From Korobacter sp036501185 (GTDB lineage Bacteria > Acidobacteriota > Terriglobia > Terriglobales > Acidobacteriaceae): a DNA stretch of 64,000 bases. Shown in pieces: positions 59,344 to 64,000 of this stretch. Within the stretch, counting starts at the first letter, position 1. Each line of letters begins with the position of its first letter. The DNA lies in assembly GCA_036501185.1 (NCBI GenBank), contig DASYAU010000130.1, positions 14,943-78,942 on the forward strand. Reading direction: 5' to 3'. Both the position numbers and the translations under genes were made by a program. The notes under the pieces are model-generated. The model made no database searches. It saw only the letters and a list, made by a program, of their open reading frames with translations, and had not been told where the DNA came from.

Positions 59344-59868
59344 CTTCTTTTTTGGATGTCATCCCGAGCGGAGCGTGCGCAGCCCGCGCAGTCGAAGGAC
59401 CCCTGTTCGTTCCACCTCGGTGATCTTAGCCATCACGTTTCATCCCGCACTCGCACAAATGCAAGGCCGAAGGCCGACCCACCCTGTTCGTTCCACCTCG
59501 GTGATCTAAGCCATCACGTTTCATCCCGCACTCGCACAAATGCAAGGCCGAAGGCCGACCTGCTGTATTCGTTCCACCTCGGTGATCTAAGCCATCACGT
59601 TCCACCCCGCACCTACGCAAATGCAAGGCCGAAGGCCGACCCGCCGTAAAAGCCCGGGGCGACAGCCCCGGGAAAGCTGCCGCCACAAAATCGGAGCCCC
59701 TTTAGGGGCGGCACGCCTCTGCAGCGAGGCGATCAGCCTCGCGCCCAATGTTAAGATAGTCCCTGCATGACGCTTTCCCTCCATCACGTGCTTGGCTAGG
59801 GGCGCCCGCCGCCATCGCCGTCGTCCGCCTGAAATTCCCATCAACGAATCGCCCGTGAAGGACGCGCC
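59344..59868. repeat. Composite non-coding repeat region between DUF1385 and prfA
   Basis: The 525-bp gap holds no gene. In order it carries a REP-like boilerplate (about 59358-59403, starting TCATCCCGAGCGGAGCG), the three 81-bp repeats (59404-59646), and GC hairpins: CCCGGGGC (59653-59660)/GCCCCGGG (59665-59672), GCCCC (59696-59700)/GGGGC (59705-59709), and GCGAGGC (59724-59730)/GCCTCGC (59736-59742). Such elements are dispersed intergenic repeats, not coding. A prfA promoter should lie in the last 120 bp; TTAAGAT near 59750 is a weak candidate. Confidence 0.8.
59404..59646 (+). repeat. Three tandem 81-bp repeats
   Basis: Units begin at 59404, 59485 and 59566. Each holds TTCGTTCCACCTCGGTGATC, a CCATCACGTT tract, a CCCGCACxxxCxCAAATGC segment and GGCCGAAGGCCGACC. 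Unit 3 carries more changes. The 27-codon period makes a false open frame of 97 codons here. Confidence 0.92.
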
Positions 59869-60948
59869 ATGTTTGAACGATTAGAACAAATCGAAGCCAA
59901 GTACGAAGAGCTCACCCAAGCCCTCGCCTCGCCCGAGACCGTCAACGACTCCGCCAAGTATCAAAAGACCGCCAAGGCCCACGCCGAGCTGACCCAGCGC
60001 GTCCAGAAATACCGCGAGTACAAGGACCTCACCCGCGGCATCAACGACAGTCGCCAAATGGTCGCCGAAGAAACCGATCCCGAGATGAAGGCGTACGCCC
60101 AGCAGGAGTTACAGGAACTCGAGCAGCGCCTGCACACGGTGGAAGAAGAATTGAAAGTCCTGTTGTTGCCCAAGGATCCGAACGACGAGAAAAACATCAT
60201 CGTCGAAATCCGCGCCGGCACCGGCGGCGACGAGGCATCTCTGTTCGCCGCGGAACTCTTCCGCATGTACAACCGCTACACCGAAACCCAGCGCTGGAAG
60301 GTCGAAGTCCTCTCATCCTCGGAATCAGGCGTAGGTGGCGTGAAGGAAGTCATCGCCATCATCGAAGGCAAGGGTGTGTATTCAAAGTTGAAGTATGAAA
60401 GCGGTGTCCACCGCGTGCAGCGCGTTCCGCAGACCGAAACCCAGGGCCGCGTCCACACCTCCGCCGTCACCGTTGCGGTGCTCCCCGAAGCCGAAGAAGT
60501 CGACATCAAGATCGAGGCCAAGGACATCCGCATCGATACCTTCTGTTCGTCCGGCCCCGGCGGCCAGTCGGTGAATACCACGTATTCCGCGGTGCGCATC
60601 ACCCACATTCCCACCGGCACGGTGGTCAGCTGCCAGGACGAAAAATCGCAGATCAAGAACCGTGAAAAAGGCATGCGCGTCCTGCGCGCCCGTCTCTACG
60701 AAGTCGAGCAGCAGAAGCAGGCTGACGCACTCGCCAAGGAACGCAAGCAGCAAGTCGGCTCAGGCGACCGCAGCGAGAAGATCCGCACCTACAACTTCCC
60801 GCAAAACCGGGTGACGGACCACCGGATCGGGTATACCGTCCACCAATTGAGCGAGTTTATGGATGGCAAGATTGGCGGGCTCATCGAGGCGCTGGTTACG
60901 CACTACCAGGCGGAAAAGTTGAAGGAGCAGTCGGCAGCGGTAAGCTAA
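59869..60948 (+). CDS. prfA: Peptide chain release factor 1
   Basis: A 359-residue release factor reading UAA and UAG. The decoding motif is VHRVQRVPQTETQGRVHTSA (P-x-T in the RF1 position), and the GGQ loop is CSSGPGGQSVNTTYSAVRITHIPTG, methylated by PrmC, whose gene lies two genes downstream. The length and start (MFERLEQIEAKYEEL) are standard. Upstream gene DUF1385 and downstream prmC form the common prfA neighbourhood. Confidence 0.98.
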   Translation: MFERLEQIEAKYEELTQALASPETVNDSAKYQKTAKAHAELTQRVQKYREYKDLTRGINDSRQMVAEETDPEMKAYAQQELQELEQRLHTVEEELKVLLLPKDPNDEKNIIVEIRAGTGGDEASLFAAELFRMYNRYTETQRWKVEVLSSSESGVGGVKEVIAIIEGKGVYSKLKYESGVHRVQRVPQTETQGRVHTSAVTVAVLPEAEEVDIKIEAKDIRIDTFCSSGPGGQSVNTTYSAVRITHIPTGTVVSCQDEKSQIKNREKGMRVLRARLYEVEQQKQADALAKERKQQVGSGDRSEKIRTYNFPQNRVTDHRIGYTVHQLSEFMDGKIGGLIEALVTHYQAEKLKEQSAAVS

Positions 60949-60962
60949 GTCATTGAGGCATC

Positions 60963-61373
60963 GTGAAGCCTGAGGTCCCGCGGGGATGGCGGCTGAGGTC
61001 TTTTACTCCCTTCTTACTGAAGGTCTGGATGCCTACGCTTGCTGGCATCGCGATCGTGATATTCGCGAGGACGAACTTGCTCGCTTGGTGCATTAGCCTT
61101 CCAGCTATCGTTGCGCTGTTATTCATGACCACATTGGCGCAGGTCCGCACCGACGGAGCTGGGATCCAAATCAAACGTTTCTTTCGTTGGGTGCGCATCT
61201 CGAAGGCCGAAATAGTTTGCATGGGCGAATCGGCCATTGAGGGAACAGGATTTGTCGAGCTGAGGAGGTACGTTTTCCCGTGGCGCCGGATCTACTTCCA
61301 GATGAACTGGGCTGATGCCCATATTCAAAACCAGATTCTAGTCCAGAAGAAACACCCTGAACGTAGGCGATGA
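60963..61373 (+). CDS. Small membrane protein between prfA and prmC
   Basis: A 136-residue protein: RLRSFTPFLLKVWMPTLAGIAIVIFARTNLLAWCISLPAIVALLFM gives two hydrophobic helices, and the C-terminal half (RTDGAGIQIKRFFRWVRISKAEIV, ELRRYVFPWRRIYFQ) looks like a short beta domain, reminiscent of PH-like domains of small membrane proteins. Start GTG 60963. It overlaps prmC by 4 bases (ATGA), so it is probably a true, coupled gene. Function unknown. Confidence 0.7.
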   Translation: MKPEVPRGWRLRSFTPFLLKVWMPTLAGIAIVIFARTNLLAWCISLPAIVALLFMTTLAQVRTDGAGIQIKRFFRWVRISKAEIVCMGESAIEGTGFVELRRYVFPWRRIYFQMNWADAHIQNQILVQKKHPERRR

Positions 61374-62242
61374 CCCTCAAGCAAGCCTTCGACGCCGCCC
61401 TAAAGAAACTCGAAGCCGCCGACACCCCGTCCCCTCGACTCAGTGCCGAACTCCTCCTCATGTTCAGCCTCAACTGCGACCGCGCCTATCTCTTCACCTA
61501 TCCCGAGCGCGAACTCACCGCCGACGAGCAATCCCGCTACGACGAAGCCATCCGCCGCCGCTGCACCGGCGAGCCCGCGCAATACATCACCGGACACCAG
61601 GAATTCTACGGCCGCGACTTCCTAGTTACTCCCGCAGTGCTCATCCCACGCCCCGAAACCGAGCACCTCATCGAAGCCGCCCTGGAAATCTTCCCGCGAG
61701 ATGGCAGGCTCAGCATCCTCGATGTCGGCACTGGCTCCGGATGCATCGCCATCACGCTCGCAAAAGAATTTCTGCGAACCAGAGTTATGGCTGTCGATAT
61801 CTCCCCCGAAGCCCTGGAGATCGCCCAAGCCAACGCCGCCCGCCTGGAGGCCCAAGTCGAGTTCCGCCAAAGCGACTTGCTGAGCGCCATCGAACCCGCT
61901 CGCCAGTTCGACGTAGTCGTCTCCAACCCGCCCTACGTCGGCGAATGTGAAGCCGACAAAGTTCAAAAACAAGTCCGCGATTTCGAGCCTCACATCGCGG
62001 TCTTCGGCGGCCACCGCGGCATGGACATCATCCACCGCCTCGTCCCCCAAGTTCGCGAGCACCTGAAACCCAACGGCTGGTTCCTAATGGAAATCGGTTA
62101 CAGCACCGCCGATCCCGTCCACGAAGCCATGCGCGATTGGCAAGACTTCAAAGTCATCCCGGATCTCCAAGGCATCCCCCGTGTCGTCGTCGCCCGAAAA
62201 CCTGACACCCACCACGGAGACACGGAGACACGGGATTCTTAA
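61370..62242 (+). CDS. prmC: Release factor glutamine methyltransferase
   Basis: A 290-residue SAM-dependent enzyme that methylates the Gln of the GGQ loop of release factors. The N-terminal helical domain and ITGHQEFYGRDFLVTPAVLIPRPETEHL precede motif I ILDVGTGSGCIAITLA and the catalytic NPPY (VVVSNPPYVGE). GGHRGMDIIHRLVPQV and VVVARKP end the family. The last 12 residues (DTHHGDTETRDS) are an addition encoded by a repeat-like 3' end. It is coupled to the small membrane protein before it and works on the product of prfA in the same cluster. Confidence 0.96.
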   Translation: MTLKQAFDAALKKLEAADTPSPRLSAELLLMFSLNCDRAYLFTYPERELTADEQSRYDEAIRRRCTGEPAQYITGHQEFYGRDFLVTPAVLIPRPETEHLIEAALEIFPRDGRLSILDVGTGSGCIAITLAKEFLRTRVMAVDISPEALEIAQANAARLEAQVEFRQSDLLSAIEPARQFDVVVSNPPYVGECEADKVQKQVRDFEPHIAVFGGHRGMDIIHRLVPQVREHLKPNGWFLMEIGYSTADPVHEAMRDWQDFKVIPDLQGIPRVVVARKPDTHHGDTETRDS

Positions 62243-62317
62243 TTCTTGATTCTCAACTTCACAGAATAAGGCAGCCCTCCCATCAGGCTGCCTTTGACCG
62301 TGGTAGGTGTCAGGTTT
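62198..62317. repeat. 120-bp element bounded by 20-bp inverted repeats
   Basis: AAACCTGACACCCACCACGG (62198-62217) is the reverse complement of 62298-62317 (CCGTGGTAGGTGTCAGGTTT) at 19 of 20 positions. The element covers the end of prmC, the intergenic region and the purH stop codon, and holds the terminator hairpin in its middle. A repeated ACGGAGAC (62214-62229) lies just inside. Confidence 0.75.
62268..62295 (+). terminator. Hairpin terminator between prmC and purH
   Basis: AAGGCAGCC (62268-62276) pairs with GGCTGCCTT (62286-62294), loop 9 bases, followed by TTT on the plus strand. It could act in both directions between the convergent genes. Confidence 0.65.
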
Positions 62318-63887
62318 AGTGCCGGAAGTGCCGCACCCCCGTCGTCACCATCGCCAGCCCCAATCGGTTCGCCGCGTCAATCACTTCCTGGTCCTTCACC
62401 GATCCGCCGGGCTGGATGATCGCCGTCGCTCCCGCCTCGGCGATGACTTCAACTCCATCAGGAAACGGGAAGAACGCGTCGCTCGCCGCCACGCACCCCT
62501 TCAGCGGCAGCACGGCCTTCATCGCGCCGATTCTCGCCGAATCCACCCGACTCATCTGCCCAGCCCCCACGCCCACGCTGCGCCCGTCTTTGGCGTACAA
62601 AATCGCGTTTGACTTCACGTGCTTGCACACCTTCCACGCAAACAGCAGGTCCTTCATCTCGGTTTCGGTAGGCTTGCGTGTGCTCACGACTTTCAAGTCC
62701 GCCTCGGTCAGCGGACGCACATCGTTGTCCTGCACCAGCACGCCGCCCGAAACGTTCTTCAGCGTGTACTTCTGGTGGAGGGCCTTCACTTCGACGAGCC
62801 GCAAATTCTTCTTCTTCGCGAATGCCGCCTTCGCCCCTTCGCTGAAGCTGGGCGCAGCAATAACTTCGAGGAACAGCTTCGCCATTTCCTCCGCGGTGGC
62901 GTCGTCGATCTCACGATTCACGCCAATCACGCCGCCAAACGCCGAAACCGGATCAGCTTCCAATGCACGTTTATACGCTTCGACAAGTGTCGAACTGACC
63001 GCCGTCCCGCATGGGTTCGTGTGTTTAATAATCGCGCACACCGGCTCAGTGAATTCCTGCGCCAGGTCCCACGCCGCCTGCAAATCCACAATGTTGTTGT
63101 ACGAAAGCTCCTTGCCCTGGAGCTGTTTTCCATTGGCGACGCCAAGTCCGGTTCCGTCGGAATACAACGCCGCCTTCTGATGCGGATTTTCGCCGTACCG
63201 CAGGTCGAACGCCTTCCTGAACGAAAGCCGCAGCGTCTCCGGGAACCCATCGCCCGTATTGATCTTCGAAATATCGAACTTGCCGGCGTCGTCTTGCCCA
63301 ACGCGCTCCAGCGCCGTCGCAATCGCCGAATCGTACGCCGCGGTGGTCGCAAATGCCCGCTGTGCCAGCTTCCAATGCGTTTGCGCGGAAACCGAACCGC
63401 CGCTCTTGTCCATTTCCTCCGCAATCGTCGCGTATTGCTCCGGAGAGCTCACGATCGCGACATCCTGGAAGTTCTTCGCCGCCGAGCGCACCATGCTCGG
63501 TCCACCGATATCAATGTTCTCGATGATCTCCTCAAAGTGCGCCCCCGGCTTCGCTGCCGTCTTCTCGAATGCGTAGAGGTTCACCACCACCATATCGATC
63601 GGCTGGATCCCATGCTCGTTCACCGTCGCGACATGTTCTTTATTCGCCCGCAAATGCAGGATCCCGCCATGCACCTTGGGATGCAGCGTCTTCACCCGCC
63701 CATCGAGCATCTCGGGGAAGCCCGTGAGGTCGGAAATATCTTTCACCGCGATACCGGAATCGCGCAGCAGCTTGGCCGTGCCTCCGGTGGAAATGAGTTC
63801 AACGCCATGCGAAGAGAGTTTTTTTGCGAACTCCGCGAGCCCAGTTTTATCGGTAACCGAGAGAATTGCGCGACGAATCTTTGCCAT
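62316..63887 (-). CDS. purH: Bifunctional AICAR formyltransferase/IMP cyclohydrolase
   Basis: A 523-residue enzyme of the last two steps of purine synthesis. The N-terminal MGS-like IMP cyclohydrolase domain (about 1-150) has DKTGLAEFAKKLSSHGVELISTGGTAKLL and LTGFPEMLDGRVKTLHPKVHGG. The AICAR transformylase domain has YGENPHQKAALY, YNNIVDLQAAWDLAQEF, HTNPCGTAVS and SDAFFPFPDGVEVIAEAG. It ends MVTTGVRHFRH, as is typical. The stop codon comes from the inverted repeat of the 62198-62317 element. Confidence 0.98.
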   Translation of the reverse strand: MAKIRRAILSVTDKTGLAEFAKKLSSHGVELISTGGTAKLLRDSGIAVKDISDLTGFPEMLDGRVKTLHPKVHGGILHLRANKEHVATVNEHGIQPIDMVVVNLYAFEKTAAKPGAHFEEIIENIDIGGPSMVRSAAKNFQDVAIVSSPEQYATIAEEMDKSGGSVSAQTHWKLAQRAFATTAAYDSAIATALERVGQDDAGKFDISKINTGDGFPETLRLSFRKAFDLRYGENPHQKAALYSDGTGLGVANGKQLQGKELSYNNIVDLQAAWDLAQEFTEPVCAIIKHTNPCGTAVSSTLVEAYKRALEADPVSAFGGVIGVNREIDDATAEEMAKLFLEVIAAPSFSEGAKAAFAKKKNLRLVEVKALHQKYTLKNVSGGVLVQDNDVRPLTEADLKVVSTRKPTETEMKDLLFAWKVCKHVKSNAILYAKDGRSVGVGAGQMSRVDSARIGAMKAVLPLKGCVAASDAFFPFPDGVEVIAEAGATAIIQPGGSVKDQEVIDAANRLGLAMVTTGVRHFRH

Positions 63888-63959
63888 CAGTGCCTCAGCA
63901 GGGATTTGGTCGGATCAGGGAACCTTCCATTTTAAATCAACCAATCCACCAGAGACATT

Positions 63960-64000
63960 GTCATTGCGAGGAGCGTAGCGACGTGGCAATCCCGAGACTG
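63960..64000. repeat. REP-like dispersed repeat, start of a copy
   Basis: TCATTGCGAGGAGCG (63960-63974), followed by GTAGCGACGTGGCAATCCC, is a type of boilerplate commonly found in bacterial intergenic regions. It is cut by the window edge. Confidence 0.6.

Noticed and set aside
59404..59646. CRISPR array
   Set aside because: Repeats are contiguous 81-bp units without unique spacers, and no cas genes are in the window.
59356..59649. A 97-codon frame with three copies of a 27-residue sequence
   Set aside because: It follows from the 81-bp tandem repeats having a period divisible by three. It starts inside a REP-like sequence and shows no ribosome binding site.

Overview
The window reads as a piece of chromosome from an Acidobacteriota bacterium, probably class Terriglobia and Koribacter-like. 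This is an inference from the protein styles: M13 peptidase, TolB/PD40-type Ser/Thr kinase, MCE protein with repeats, DUF4097 and DUF3142 proteins, class II photolyase, MetY/MetX pair. The moderately high GC and the intergenic REP-like boilerplate also fit. It is densely coding (about 55 genes on both strands). I see no prophage, transposase, CRISPR array, tRNA or rRNA.

Layout. 1-0.74 kb: tail of rpsR and rplI, closed by a strong terminator. 0.8-7 kb: hypothetical secreted and membrane proteins, DUF3142, a GT39-like glycosyltransferase and an FKBP isomerase. 7.2-11.2 kb: an envelope-stress operon (ECF sigma factor, zinc anti-sigma factor with HEAT-like repeats, DUF4097, double-PDZ protein). 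11.2-17.1 kb: a diguanylate cyclase with a small membrane protein, then recG, selA and a DUF488 gene. 17.2-21.3 kb: cold-shock protein, acpS, an MCE lipid-transport protein with five 34-residue repeats, and an M13 peptidase. 21.4-25.1 kb: an acyltransferase, then a minus-strand operon (membrane protein, HTH regulator, ABC ATPase, ABC permease) behind a large palindromic operator. 25.2-32.2 kb: secreted proteins, acpP-fabF, a methyltransferase, a Ser/Thr kinase split by a 20-bp tandem duplication, and dtd. 32.3-37.6 kb: two amidohydrolases and the methionine genes metY-metX. 37.6-44.6 kb: photolyase, folP, dacB, small proteins, a c-type cytochrome, a TPR protein and lipA. 44.6-50.6 kb: a cobalamin riboswitch in front of a TonB receptor, then an aldolase, queA and a GT39-like protein. 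50.6-58.2 kb: cupin, polA, BON protein, zinc exporter, ATP-dependent ligase. 58.3-64 kb: DUF1385, a composite repeat region, prfA, a small protein, prmC and purH.

The most striking element lies upstream of metY-metX (34,922-35,118). A consensus promoter drives a 31-codon leader ORF with an alternating Met/Cys run. Next come a short hairpin, an antiterminator strand and a UUCG-capped intrinsic terminator, all ahead of metY. The same 11 nucleotides (35,084-35,094) can pair either with the leader or in the terminator. This has the architecture of trp-type ribosome-mediated attenuation, but sensing methionine and cysteine, a job usually done by SAM riboswitches, T-boxes or MetJ/MetR.

Several genes (queA, acpS, DUF1385, the met leader) have a -10 box 6-7 bp before the start codon, which suggests that leaderless mRNAs are common here. 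All calls rest on reading the sequence and on known family motifs. No database search was run.
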